Shown here: positions 1 through 8,786 of the stretch, one piece after another | Numbering within the stretch: the first letter of the stretch is position 1 | How the letters are laid out: every line of letters starts with the position of its first letter | From: Dokdonia sp. Dokd-P16 | Lineage (GTDB): Bacteria; Bacteroidota; Bacteroidia; Flavobacteriales; Flavobacteriaceae | Direction: 5' to 3' | DNA length: 64,000 nucleotides | NCBI RefSeq assembly: GCF_003095655.1 | Contig: NZ_CP029151.1 | Coordinates: 62,001 to 126,000, forward strand | Made by a program: the position numbers and the translations under genes | The notes under the pieces: model-generated | What the model was told of the DNA's origin: nothing | Seen by the model: only the letters and a program-made list of their open reading frames with translations | Database searches by the model: none

Positions 1-1
1 T

Positions 2-418
2 ATGAGAACAATTATCTTTTTATTACTCGCAGCGGTATCAACAATTTCTTTTGGACAAGAAGCAAAAGGTGTTACCATCACAGTGACGATTCCTAACTTA
101 ACAAATAATGATGGTGCAGCCTCTGCAGCATTATATAACGAGGCAACTTTTATGAAAGCTGCACCCTTAGATTCTCAAGGAGCAACGCCAGAAAACAATA
201 TGGTTACCTTAGTTTTTGAAAATGTAGCACCTGGAGATTACGGGATTATCACATTACATGATCAAAATGGAAATAACCGTATGGATTTTGAAGCAAACGG
301 GATGCCTAAAGAGGATTATGCAACATCTGGTAGTGGTACAGGTTTTGGACCTCCTAGCTGGAATAATGCAAAATTTACCGTAGGTACAGAAGATGTACAA
401 CTAGAAATTAAAATGTAA
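2..418 (+). CDS. DUF2141 family secreted protein
   Basis: A 138-residue protein with a signal peptide (residues 1-18, ending SFG/Q). The rest fits the DUF2141 family: an ALYN segment near residue 43, a GDYGI strand near 78, and the motif HDQNGN at 86-91 followed by MPKEDY. These are small periplasmic or outer-surface beta-sandwich proteins of unknown function, common in Flavobacteria. The ATG is at base 2, so the gene appears complete, but its upstream region lies outside the window. A strong terminator follows. Confidence 0.85.
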   Translation: MRTIIFLLLAAVSTISFGQEAKGVTITVTIPNLTNNDGAASAALYNEATFMKAAPLDSQGATPENNMVTLVFENVAPGDYGIITLHDQNGNNRMDFEANGMPKEDYATSGSGTGFGPPSWNNAKFTVGTEDVQLEIKM

Positions 419-438
419 TATCACTTTCTATATATTAC

Positions 439-468
439 AAAGCCAGCAGTCATCTGCTGGCTTTTTTT
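439..468 (+). terminator. Intrinsic terminator after DUF2141 gene
   Basis: A stem of AAGCCAGCAG with CTGCTGGCTT around a TCAT loop, followed by a run of T. Confidence 0.85.
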
Positions 469-549
469 GCTATAAGAAAAAACTTATAAATTGATGTTGT
501 ACATAGGTACACTCAATGATTTTCTTACTTTTGTGTTATATATTAGAAC

Positions 550-1488
550 ATGACTATTACTCAACTTAAATATGTGCTAGCGGTGGCAGAGCACCAAAAT
601 TTTACAAGAGCAGCTCAAAAGACATTTGTTACTCAGCCTACGCTTAGTATGCAAATACAAAAACTTGAGGATGAGCTTGATATTCTCATTTTTGACCGTA
701 GTAAGAAGCCTATAGAGCTTACAGAAATAGGGTCAAAAATTGTACACCAAGCACGTAATATTGTAAACGAAGCAAATCGCATTACAGATATTGTAGATCA
801 GCAAAAGGGTTATATAGGAGGTGAATTTAAGCTAGGAGTTATCCCAACAGTAATGCCTACGCTACTGCCTATGTTTCTCACTAATTTTATAAAAAAATAT
901 CCAAAGGTCAAGCTCAAGATTGAGGAACTCAACACAGATCAAATCATGGAAAAGCTTGAGGAAGGACATCTAGACGCAGCCATTGCTGCTACTCCTCTTG
1001 AAAATCCTATGATTAAAGAAAGACCTTTATATTACGAACCATTTGTTGCTTATGTTCCGCATAACCACAGACTGAGTAATAAAGAGATTTTAGAAACTTC
1101 AGATCTAGACATGCAAGATATGCTAGTGCTAGAGGATGGACATTGTTTTAGAGATGGTGTGATTAATCTATGTGCTACGCCTAGAAATATGAATAATGAG
1201 AAATTCTCATTAGAAAGCGGAAGTTTTGAAACGCTAGTAAAACTAGCAAATGAAGGATTAGGTATGACGCTTTTACCTTACTTGCATACTCTTGATATAC
1301 CTGTAAAAGAGCAAGAGCTTTTTAAATCATTTAAAGAACCTTCTCCTGCTAGAGAGATAAGTATTATCTATCATAAGAGCGAACTTAAGATACAGATTAT
1401 AGAGGCCTTAAGGTCTACCATTGCTGGCGTGGTAAAAGGTGCAATCACCTTTCAAAATGTGCAAATTATAAGTCCTATTTCAAAATAA
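550..1488 (+). CDS. oxyR: Hydrogen peroxide-sensing LysR regulator OxyR
   Basis: A LysR-type regulator of 312 residues. The winged HTH spans residues 1-60 (QLKYVLAVAEHQNFTRAAQ, then TQPTLSMQIQKLE). The substrate-binding-like domain carries GHCFRD and NLC, which place cysteines at 199 and 208, the same numbers as the redox pair of E. coli OxyR. A peroxide-driven disulfide is therefore likely to switch this protein, and its usual targets are catalase and peroxidase genes. None of those lie next to it here. A TACTTTTG box at 526-533 may be its -7 element. Confidence 0.93.
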   Translation: MTITQLKYVLAVAEHQNFTRAAQKTFVTQPTLSMQIQKLEDELDILIFDRSKKPIELTEIGSKIVHQARNIVNEANRITDIVDQQKGYIGGEFKLGVIPTVMPTLLPMFLTNFIKKYPKVKLKIEELNTDQIMEKLEEGHLDAAIAATPLENPMIKERPLYYEPFVAYVPHNHRLSNKEILETSDLDMQDMLVLEDGHCFRDGVINLCATPRNMNNEKFSLESGSFETLVKLANEGLGMTLLPYLHTLDIPVKEQELFKSFKEPSPAREISIIYHKSELKIQIIEALRSTIAGVVKGAITFQNVQIISPISK

Positions 1489-1505
1489 GACCCATTCTTA
1501 TATTG

Positions 1506-1532
1506 AAAAAGCCCCATTGCTGGGGCTTTTTT
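1506..1532 (+). terminator. Intrinsic terminator after oxyR
   Basis: AAAAAGCCCCATTGCTGGGGCTTTTTTT hairpin. It also serves the convergent small gene, whose stop codon lies at the edge of the T run. Confidence 0.85.
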
Positions 1533-1729
1533 TATGATTTTAAATAAATTAGACAATGACCAAGATCAGGATTGGTTTTAATCAATGCATTGATCCAGAT
1601 TCTAAGTTCATCTATTTCATAAGGTAATAGTCGTTTAATTGCTTTCTCTAGTTCTTTACAAAATAGCGAGCTATCAAAACTTACCTTATCTAAAATAGTC
1701 TTCGTGTATTCAAACATTGCTCTCGCCAT
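1532..1729 (-). CDS. Conserved small flavobacterial protein
   Basis: A 65-residue soluble protein, rich in helix, beginning MARAMFEYTKTILDKVSF and containing CKELEKAIKRLLPYEIDEL. I recognise it as a small protein found widely in Flavobacteriia with no assigned function. It has no signal peptide or membrane segment. It is transcribed toward oxyR and shares that gene's terminator hairpin. The ATG start fits the conserved N-terminus. Confidence 0.8.
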   Translation of the reverse strand: MARAMFEYTKTILDKVSFDSSLFCKELEKAIKRLLPYEIDELRIWINALIKTNPDLGHCLIYLKS

Positions 1730-1906
1730 ATTCGAAGGGTTTTATAGGGTTAGATTTTAAAAAGTAGTTTGATGCTATAGGCTATATTTTATGTTATTGA
1801 ACTCTATAAATATAATGCTTAAAGAATTATAAAACACGTGTTTCGTCATATTTCACTATCTTAAACTTAAGTTAAACACTTGTTAAATAAGCAGTTGCAA
1901 CAACTG

Positions 1907-2707
1907 TTAAAAACGATTATCGCCATCAAGCAAGTCACCTAATCCACCTAGTATAGAGCCTTCCCCTCTTTGCTTACCTCCCGCCTTTGGAGCCATTGCT
2001 AGCACACGGTTTGCAAGACGACTAAAAGGAAGTGACTGTATATAAACAGTCCCAGGACCACTTAATGTGGCAAAAAATAACCCTTCACCACCGAAAATGG
2101 TATTCTTAATACCTCCTACAAATTCTATATCATAAGCCACCGTACTATCAAACCCGATAATACATCCAGTATCTACTTTTAAACGCTCTCCAGGAGCAAG
2201 TTCTTTTTTAAGAGTAGTACCACCTGCATGCACAAATGCAATACCATCGCCTTCTAGACGCTGCATGATAAAACCTTCTCCTCCAAAAAGACCTCTACCT
2301 AGCTTACGCGAAAATTCGACTCCAATAGAAACACCTTTTGCCGCACAAAGAAATGCATCTTTCTGGCAAATAAACTTCCCTCCTATTTTATCTAGATCAA
2401 TAGGTATTATTTTTCCTGGATAAGGTGAGGCAAAACTCACTTTTTTCTTCCCTACCACATCATTGTAAAAGGCTGTCATAAATAAGCTCTCACCTGTGAG
2501 TAGACGCTTTCCTGCTCCAAAAATTTTACCCATCACGCCAGTATCCTTTGCAGAGCCATCCCCAAAAATAGTTTCCATACGGATACCATCTTCCATCATC
2601 ATAAAGCTACCAGCCTCTGCAATTACACCTTCTTGCGGATCTAACTCTACTTCTACATATTGCATCTCTTCTCCAAAGATCTCATAGTCTATTTCATGTG
2701 CGTTCAT
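1907..2707 (-). CDS. TIGR00266/AIM24 family protein
   Basis: A 266-residue protein of the AIM24 (TIGR00266) family, which forms repeated beta-strands in a tandem pseudo-symmetric barrel. Family features seen: [19 protein letters not shown] near residue 17, then GGEGF and GGEGLFF glycine-rich strands near 142 and 204. The function is unknown in bacteria; the yeast relative acts in the mitochondrial inner membrane. The C-terminal tail is Gly/Asp-rich. It is a single-gene unit with about 175 bp of non-coding DNA downstream. Confidence 0.85.
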   Translation of the reverse strand: MNAHEIDYEIFGEEMQYVEVELDPQEGVIAEAGSFMMMEDGIRMETIFGDGSAKDTGVMGKIFGAGKRLLTGESLFMTAFYNDVVGKKKVSFASPYPGKIIPIDLDKIGGKFICQKDAFLCAAKGVSIGVEFSRKLGRGLFGGEGFIMQRLEGDGIAFVHAGGTTLKKELAPGERLKVDTGCIIGFDSTVAYDIEFVGGIKNTIFGGEGLFFATLSGPGTVYIQSLPFSRLANRVLAMAPKAGGKQRGEGSILGGLGDLLDGDNRF

Positions 2708-2773
2708 TCTTGTTGATTTTTTGATTGTAGCTATAGGTAGCTATAAACCTTAACTTGTTACACTCATACAAGC

Positions 2774-2804
2774 ATAAAAAAAGCCCAAAGATCTCTTTGG
2801 GCTT
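2774..2804 (-). terminator. Intrinsic terminator for the 122-residue lipoprotein gene
   Basis: Perfect stem AAGCCCAAAGA/TCTTTGGGCTT with an A run on its left side, which reads as a T run on the minus strand. Confidence 0.8.
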
Positions 2805-2828
2805 CATTATGAATAACAATATTATTTA

Positions 2829-3197
2829 TTATAGCGGTTGTAATGTAAATGACCTTGCAACAGTAATTACGTGACATTCATCTTCCTCTACCATAAAAGT
2901 CTCTGTGATGATGGTCTGGAAGTTTTCTTTTTGAATAATTAAGAAATAGCTTCCCACACGCTCATCCGGTCCTACATATACTCCAGGACTTTCTTCTGTA
3001 AGCGTAGCTTCAAACTGTTGGTCTTTGGCAACGATACTTACTCCTTCTAATAAAGAATTATCATCATTATTTCTAATGGTAATTCTAAAGGATGGCACCA
3101 CTTCAGTAGTACAAATCTCCACTATTGGGTCTGGTTGGTCATCATCACCACAAGAAATAAACATCACTAGACAGCATACAACAAGTAAATATTTCAT
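2829..3197 (-). CDS. Lipoprotein with carboxypeptidase-regulatory-like fold
   Basis: A 122-residue protein with a lipoprotein signal (VMFISC, Cys at 16) followed by an acidic GDDDQPD linker. The rest (LLEGVSIVAKDQ, VGSYFLIIQKENF) looks like a single carboxypeptidase-regulatory-like beta-sandwich, as in surface proteins that evaluate or hold other proteins. It lies 65 bp downstream of the TonB receptor gene on the same strand and may be co-transcribed with it. The specific function is unknown. Confidence 0.7.
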   Translation of the reverse strand: MKYLLVVCCLVMFISCGDDDQPDPIVEICTTEVVPSFRITIRNNDDNSLLEGVSIVAKDQQFEATLTEESPGVYVGPDERVGSYFLIIQKENFQTIITETFMVEEDECHVITVARSFTLQPL

Positions 3198-3262
3198 AGA
3201 CTCTTATTATTTTTTCACTAAGATACTTCTTTTATAATACTACTTCAAAATGAATATGCGCA

Positions 3263-5428
3263 CTATAGATTATCTAGCTGGCTACTATTCTTATCATCAC
3301 TAATGGTCCAGAAAAAGCCTACAAAAAAGAATTGGTCTGTTGCTGGACGTAATGCTCTACGGTCAAAGGTACCTGCAGGATTAGGAGCATCTGCATATTG
3401 ATATCCATTTACGTTTCTTAAGCCAAGTACATTGTTTACAGAAAAATACAGGATCTTTTGCTGCGATAATAAATACGCCCAGTTTATACTTAAACTATTA
3501 AAGGACTTTGCGTTTGCTTGTAAGAAACCACTTCTATTTCTGTCTGTGTACGTACGCCCAGAGCTATGCTGGAAACTTACACCCACTTGCGATTTCCAGT
3601 CCTCCACAAAATACTTCCCCACCACAGATAGGTTATGAGGACTCGCAAAAGACGGTCTAGCTTGCTCCTCAAAATTAAGATATTTCCTTTCTGAATCTAA
3701 GTAGGAATAGCTCACCCAGTAATCCATATTTTTTATACTGGTATTATCTCTCCAAAAAACATCCACTCCCTGCGCATAACCATTTCCCTCATTTGCAAAA
3801 ACGCTCTCTGGATTATTAAATGCAGTATTAGAAGTAATCAAATCACTATAACTCTTACGGTACGCCTCTGCTCTAAATATTCGCCCATTGTTGCTATACT
3901 GATAGTTTGCTATGTAGTGCGTCGTCTTTTGAGCATCAAGATCAAGACTAAATTTTAAAAAGTCATTGAGCGGATTTTGATAAAAATCTCCATATGCCAA
4001 AGAAAACTGACTGTTTTTACCTGTTTTATAGGCTACACTCGCTCTAGGCGAAAATGTGACTCCTTCCATATAATCTGTATAACTCGCCCTAGCGCCCAGC
4101 TTCAATGCAAAATTGCGAGAGAAAATGATATCACTTTCTACAAAAACCGCAGAAATATTACTCTTAAAATCATAGGCTGCTACGATATTCTGATCATCAA
4201 AGACTCCATTAAAATCCTCTTGAAAATCTGTTATAAAATGCTCCGCACCAAAGGCTAGTTTAAGCCTATTTGAAAAACGCTTTTTAAGTTTGACTTTAAA
4301 GTGCGCACTATTCTCTTTATTCTCAATTGAAGTAGTCGATTGTAGGGATGTATCATTTTGAGCACTCGTATAACTTCCTCCGGTTTGTATACTCCAAGTA
4401 TCACTTAGCATTTCAGTATAGCTAGTATTTAAATAGATATTTGTGTTTTTCAAACCAAGCGTGAATCCTTCTGGATTATTAATATCTTCTTGCGTAATGT
4501 CAAAACTTGTCTTGTCTCCTGCTGCATATAATTTAAACAAACCATTTTCTGTCCTGTAGCGATAGACCGCTTCTCCAGAAAAGGTTTGAAAAGGCTTATT
4601 AAAATTATTACGATTAGAAAACAATGCTACATAAGGAGCTAGGTTTATGTAAGAGGTACTGAGACTGAGCGAACTCTTCTCCCATCTTCTGGTAATTCCT
4701 AGTCCGCCGCCTACAGACATAAGAGAGATATCTGTCTTATTTTGATCTGGCTCATCTATGGTATTCAATAGTAAAACACTTGACAAAGCCTCCCCATACT
4801 CCGCCGAGTATCCTCCAGTGGAAAAAGTAATCCCGTCAAAAAGAAAAGGGCTATATCTGCCACGAGTAGGCGTATTATTTGCTGTAGGTGTATATGGAGT
4901 AAAGACACGTATGCCATCTATAAATATCTGCGTTTCTCCGGCATCACCTCCACGCACAAAGAGTCTACCATCCTCTGCAACGGTCGTTGTACCAGGTAGC
5001 GTTTGTAACGCACCTACAAAATCTCCTAACGCACTTGCCGTAGTCACAACATCCAGCGGCTTGAGCACAGAGACTTTACTATTATCACTAGCCTCAAAGG
5101 TCCCTGCCGAAAGTACAACTGTATCTAGTGAATTTACATCTTCCCGCAATGTGATTTTAAGATCTTTAAAAGTCGTTACTTCCATAAATGACTCATACGG
5201 TTCGTATGATAAGAAGGTGACTTTAAGTAACTGCGTTCCCTCTTCACTTGTGGTAAAAGAGAATGATCCATCTTCTGCTGTGCTGGCTCCATCATAAGTG
5301 CCATCTATAAAAATGTTTGCGCCTTCTATGGGAATTCCTTTGGAATCTGTGACTTTTCCCGAAACGACGGTTTGGGCAGCTAATTGATAACATAATAGGC
5401 AAACGAGAATGTGTAAGAGCGATTTCAT
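3263..5428 (-). CDS. TonB-dependent outer-membrane receptor
   Basis: A 721-residue protein using the ATG at 5426-5428 (MKSLLHILVCLLCYQLAAQ signal peptide). Order of parts: a CarboxypepD_reg-like domain (about 20-105, GKVTDSKGIPIEGANIF), a plug domain with LPGTTTVAEDGRLFVRGG, and a long beta-barrel ending in an aromatic strand (FFVGFFWTIS). The ligand cannot be deduced. No SusD partner is adjacent, so a metal chelate, vitamin or peptide substrate is as likely as a glycan. The lipoprotein gene downstream may belong to the same transcript. Confidence 0.9.
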   Translation of the reverse strand: MKSLLHILVCLLCYQLAAQTVVSGKVTDSKGIPIEGANIFIDGTYDGASTAEDGSFSFTTSEEGTQLLKVTFLSYEPYESFMEVTTFKDLKITLREDVNSLDTVVLSAGTFEASDNSKVSVLKPLDVVTTASALGDFVGALQTLPGTTTVAEDGRLFVRGGDAGETQIFIDGIRVFTPYTPTANNTPTRGRYSPFLFDGITFSTGGYSAEYGEALSSVLLLNTIDEPDQNKTDISLMSVGGGLGITRRWEKSSLSLSTSYINLAPYVALFSNRNNFNKPFQTFSGEAVYRYRTENGLFKLYAAGDKTSFDITQEDINNPEGFTLGLKNTNIYLNTSYTEMLSDTWSIQTGGSYTSAQNDTSLQSTTSIENKENSAHFKVKLKKRFSNRLKLAFGAEHFITDFQEDFNGVFDDQNIVAAYDFKSNISAVFVESDIIFSRNFALKLGARASYTDYMEGVTFSPRASVAYKTGKNSQFSLAYGDFYQNPLNDFLKFSLDLDAQKTTHYIANYQYSNNGRIFRAEAYRKSYSDLITSNTAFNNPESVFANEGNGYAQGVDVFWRDNTSIKNMDYWVSYSYLDSERKYLNFEEQARPSFASPHNLSVVGKYFVEDWKSQVGVSFQHSSGRTYTDRNRSGFLQANAKSFNSLSINWAYLLSQQKILYFSVNNVLGLRNVNGYQYADAPNPAGTFDRRALRPATDQFFFVGFFWTISDDKNSSQLDNL

Positions 5429-5472
5429 AACTAGTTCGGTTGATTGATTGTTGAGCAAATATGGAGCGAACT

Positions 5473-5490
5473 ACGCTTTCGCGAAAGCGT
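5473..5490. repeat. Iterated core palindrome, full copy
   Basis: Perfect 18-bp palindrome extending the 16-bp unit CGCTTTCGCGAAAGCG by one A/T pair, just upstream of the TonB receptor start. Confidence 0.9.
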
Positions 5491-5499
5491 AATACTCCC

Positions 5500-6015
5500 A
5501 ACCGTCATTTTAGAGTTCCCAGTTGTAAATCATAAGGTTGAAGTCCTAAAAAAATAATTTTTCACATAGAAGTTTAAGAAGGTTTTAAAGCAAGAAAAAC
5601 ATTTATAACGTTTGCGTAATGACCATAACATTTGCTTTTATCTGAGAAGTAAAAAAATTCAAAAAAAAATCAAAAAAAAATTAATTTTTTAATGAACTAT
5701 AAACGTGTTTACTAAAGCTACAACAAGCAATATTTAGTAATTGATTTTACTTAAACGTAACATATGAGGATGTGCTTACACAACTATTATATCTATATTT
5801 ATCCCGTTGAAAGTTCAAGAATTTAACAAGTAAGAAAAAACCTCTGCAATTAGGGAGCAGAGGTTTTTTTCTTTTAGGCATCTACTAATTGATCATCTCA
5901 GGCTTCAATTATATAGCGTCACTTGGACGTTACCAGAATTAGAATAAAACTTTTAGAATTATTCTGTAACACTTTGTAAGAAATCTCTACTTACCATTAA
6001 CTAAGCCACCAACCA
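5500..6015. other. Long intergenic region with orphan terminator
   Basis: About 515 bp between divergent genes. It contains A-rich tracts (5650-5690), a possible 20-codon ORF (ATG 5764, stop 5826) and, just after it, a strong terminator. No other gene is visible. A small RNA or leader transcript ending at the hairpin is the simplest reading. Confidence 0.4.
5835..5870 (+). terminator. Orphan intrinsic terminator
   Basis: AAAACCTCTGC/GCAGAGGTTTT stem with A run and T run on both sides. The only reading frame before it is a 20-codon ORF. Confidence 0.8.
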
Positions 6016-6510
6016 TTGGATAAAACAGTCGAAGATAATTTTGTAACCCTTCTGGAAGAGAACCAGAACATTGTGCATAAGATATGCCGTTTGTATACCA
6101 ACAATCGGGATCAACACAATGATCTTTTTCAAGAGATTACGATACAATTATGGCGTGCCTTCCCAAAGTTTAGAGGAGACTCAAAGTTCAGTACGTGGAT
6201 GTACCGAGTGGGATTAAATACCGCCATCACTTTATATCGTAAATCTAAAAGAACGGTCCAGACTCAAGATTTTGATTCTGTCATGTTTCGTATATCATCA
6301 CAAGAATATGATGATACCGTTGAGCAACAATTAAAGTTGATGTATAGTGCAGTAAAAGAGCTTAATGATATAGATAAGGCACTCGTCTTTTTATATCTAG
6401 AAGATAAAAACTACAGTGAAATCTCTGAAACCCTAGGTATCACAGAGGTAAATGCAAGAGTGAAGATGAACAGAGTGAAGAAAAAGCTCAAAAAAATATT
6501 AAATCCATAA
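6016..6510 (+). CDS. ECF RNA polymerase sigma factor
   Basis: A 164-residue sigma-70 family protein of the ECF group. Sigma-2 region: residues 15-85 (HNDLFQEITIQLWRAFPKF and FSTWMYRVGLNTAI). Sigma-4 HTH: residues 105-160 (YSEISETLGITEVNARVKM). The start appears to be TTG at 6016; no ATG fits the conserved N-terminus. The next gene begins 3 bp after its stop and encodes a membrane protein, which is the expected place for an anti-sigma or sensor partner. Confidence 0.9.
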   Translation: MDKTVEDNFVTLLEENQNIVHKICRLYTNNRDQHNDLFQEITIQLWRAFPKFRGDSKFSTWMYRVGLNTAITLYRKSKRTVQTQDFDSVMFRISSQEYDDTVEQQLKLMYSAVKELNDIDKALVFLYLEDKNYSEISETLGITEVNARVKMNRVKKKLKKILNP

Positions 6511-6513
6511 GCT

Positions 6514-7128
6514 ATGGTAGATGAACTAGAAATGCTAAAGAAAGATTGGCAAAAGCAGGAAGGATCACTTCCTAAATATACGAAGGCAGACTTGTACCCT
6601 ATGCTACTTAAAAAGTCATCTTCTGTAGTAAAGTGGATACTTTTTGTAAGTATCATTGAATTTTCCTTTTGGATAGTACTCAACTTTGTTTTGGACCATA
6701 GAGATGCTAATGTAGCTTTTGAAGAAAAGGCCGGAATAACTAAAATTGATAAAATTTTACTTGTAATAAATTATATCGCCTTAGCTTACTTTGTTGTTTG
6801 TTTTTACTTGAATTACAGAGCTATTAAAGCAACAGATAGTGCTAAGGAATTGATGAAAAATATTTTAAAAGCGAGAGGTACTGTCAAGCTTTATATATGG
6901 TTTAATGTAAGCTTTATCTTCATAGGTTCATTACTAGTGTTTGGCGTAGCATATTACAATGACCCAAAAACCTTCGACATTGCAAGTCCTCTTGTTCTTA
7001 TAGTAGTATTATTTCTACTATTAGGTTTATTTATTGGAGTCCTGCTTTTGATTTATAGACTTATATATGGCCGTTTAACAAAAAGGCTAAAAGCTAATTA
7101 TGATCAACTTAAAAAATTGGAACTTTAA
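6514..7128 (+). CDS. Membrane protein paired with the ECF sigma factor
   Basis: A 204-residue protein with a soluble N-terminus of about 40 residues (MLKKDWQKQEGSLPKY) and four membrane spans (about 41-60, 85-107, 130-150, 159-185). It follows the sigma gene by 3 bp and is surely co-transcribed. The arrangement suggests that the cytoplasmic N-terminus binds the sigma factor as an anti-sigma. No zinc-binding ZAS motif (HxxxCxxC) is present, so that role is inferred from position only. Confidence 0.75.
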   Translation: MVDELEMLKKDWQKQEGSLPKYTKADLYPMLLKKSSSVVKWILFVSIIEFSFWIVLNFVLDHRDANVAFEEKAGITKIDKILLVINYIALAYFVVCFYLNYRAIKATDSAKELMKNILKARGTVKLYIWFNVSFIFIGSLLVFGVAYYNDPKTFDIASPLVLIVVLFLLLGLFIGVLLLIYRLIYGRLTKRLKANYDQLKKLEL

Positions 7129-7189
7129 ATCTAGGGGGTTTGAGTTCTGATTAAGGCAATAGGTCAAGCTGTTGCCTTTTAAGCATATA

Positions 7190-7227
7190 AAAAGCGAGAG
7201 CGACCTTACGGTTGCTCTCGCTTTTTT
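7190..7227 (+). terminator. Intrinsic terminator of the sigma operon
   Basis: AAAGCGAGAGC and GCTCTCGCTTT stem with a T run. It sits between convergent genes and may act in both directions. Confidence 0.85.
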
Positions 7228-7246
7228 TCTTAGTAAGGTGAGTATA

Positions 7247-8050
7247 TTAATACTCCCACTTTCTCTTTTTATTAAGCTCTTCTTCTGCTTCTATCTCTTC
7301 CATTGGGATAACCTTTAAGAAAGATGGATGTTGCTCGATTGCATATTCTAGTTGCTCTACAATCTTCTCTACAGAGTCGTTCTCATAATCAATTACAAGT
7401 GGTTCTTTTACCTCAAAAGATTGAAGAATACCACGTTTTTTAATACGCAGCCCTTTCTTGTCAAAACTCCTTCTAAAACCATCTATCACTATAGGCACTA
7501 CAATAGGCTTGTAGTTCTTAATGATGTGAGCGGTTCCTTTTCTAATAGGTTTCCACGGTTTTGTAGTTCCTTGAGGGAACGTAATTACCCAGCCATCATC
7601 TAAGGCAATACCTATATTTTCTGTATCCTTGAAGTTTACCTGTCTATCTATTTCTTTACCCTTTTCTCTCCAAGTACGACTTACTGTAATTGCTCCTGCA
7701 TATGCAAAAATACGAGGCAGTAAACCTGTTTTCATAGTTTCCCCAGCGGCAACGTAGTAAAGGTTAAGTTTTGGATCCCATAGATATCCTATATTTTTTA
7801 TAGAATCTGTACGACCGCTTAAACTCGCGTTAAATACGTGAAACATGGAAACCACGTCTGCAAAATATGTTTGGTGATTTGAAACAAATAATACGTTTCT
7901 ATCTGGAAGATTAGTCAGTATTTCAGACCCTTCTATCTGTAATTCATTAAAACCGCGATAACGTCTATGCGTCATTGCACCAGCAATTCTTATAAGCCAG
8001 CGTTTTAAGAATAGTATATGTCCAAATGGATTTTTTTTAAATATCCCCAT
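7247..8050 (-). CDS. 1-acyl-glycerol-3-phosphate acyltransferase (PlsC family)
   Basis: A 267-residue lysophospholipid acyltransferase. Motif I is NHQTYFAD near residue 58 and motif III is FPQGTTKPW near 178, equivalent to the FPEGTR phosphate-binding site. The spacing in motif I is H-x5-D rather than the usual H-x4-D, and Gln replaces Glu in motif III. I believe this variant is shared by flavobacterial homologues, so activity is still likely. The substrate would be a lysolipid at the inner membrane. The C-terminus is strongly charged (EEIEAEEELNKKRKW). Confidence 0.82.
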   Translation of the reverse strand: MGIFKKNPFGHILFLKRWLIRIAGAMTHRRYRGFNELQIEGSEILTNLPDRNVLFVSNHQTYFADVVSMFHVFNASLSGRTDSIKNIGYLWDPKLNLYYVAAGETMKTGLLPRIFAYAGAITVSRTWREKGKEIDRQVNFKDTENIGIALDDGWVITFPQGTTKPWKPIRKGTAHIIKNYKPIVVPIVIDGFRRSFDKKGLRIKKRGILQSFEVKEPLVIDYENDSVEKIVEQLEYAIEQHPSFLKVIPMEEIEAEEELNKKRKWEY

Positions 8051-8082
8051 TGTATCGTTTAAAAATTGGTTGTGTTTGAGTG

Positions 8083-8098
8083 CGCTTTCGCGAAAGCG
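8083..8098. repeat. Iterated core palindrome, full copy
   Basis: Complete unit between the acyltransferase start and the Nudix gene's 3' end. Confidence 0.9.
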
Positions 8099-8136
8099 TA
8101 CTTGGTTACAAACAGCCTGTAAAGATACAAAAGGCG

Positions 8137-8784
8137 TTACAATTTTAAAGAAGTGTTAAGAAGCGATCGTACCTCACTGAGCATCATTGCCGTAGCCCCC
8201 CAAACGATATGACCTTGCAATTTATATGCGGGTACTTCCATATCATCCATATACGAGGTTGAGAGCTTTTGAGTCGTTATACAAGTATCAGAGAGAAACT
8301 CAGAAAGTGGTACAGGTATTAAAGACTCGACCTCACTTTCTTGAGCAATAAATGCTGGAGTATGATCTAGATGTCCTATAAATGACTGCACCCAGAAATT
8401 ACTAGGTGGAATGTAAATATTTGTGAGTTTGCGAGTAATTACAACATGAGATTGCGGGACGCCCACCTCCTCTTCTGTCTCTCGCAACGCTGTATGAGCA
8501 AGGTCTCTATCTGTAAGTTCTACCTTTCCTCCAGGAAAACCTACCTGATTAGAATGAACACCTTCATAGGTCTTACGTAAAATGAGTATAAACTCCGTAT
8601 CACCATCTGGCGTAGGATAAAACAAGCACATTACACCAGCCTGTCTAGGGTTACGCGTAGAGATCTCAAGTTCCTCGAATTCTTTAAGGCGTTCTGTAGG
8701 TGCCATCTCTAGTTGCACATCCCGTCCTGGAAGCGGGAGATTTCCTATTTTTGAAGCTAATTCTAAAAATGATTCAAATTTCAT
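8137..8784 (-). CDS. Nudix hydrolase, CoA pyrophosphatase type
   Basis: A 215-residue Nudix protein. The Nudix box runs from GGKVE through RETEEEVGV (GX5EX7REUXEEXGU, residues about 87-109) and is complete. A preceding LILRKTYEGVHSNQVGFPGG segment resembles the UPF0035/NudL coenzyme A diphosphatase subgroup. The start codon is only 2 bp away from the divergent ATG of the cyclophilin gene, so the two promoters must lie within or across each other's coding DNA. Confidence 0.87.
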   Translation of the reverse strand: MKFESFLELASKIGNLPLPGRDVQLEMAPTERLKEFEELEISTRNPRQAGVMCLFYPTPDGDTEFILILRKTYEGVHSNQVGFPGGKVELTDRDLAHTALRETEEEVGVPQSHVVITRKLTNIYIPPSNFWVQSFIGHLDHTPAFIAQESEVESLIPVPLSEFLSDTCITTQKLSTSYMDDMEVPAYKLQGHIVWGATAMMLSEVRSLLNTSLKL

Positions 8785-8786
8785 TT

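Noticed and set aside
4758-5297. Plus-strand ORF of 179 codons opposite the TonB receptor
   Set aside because: Antisense shadow of a well-supported gene; no family features.
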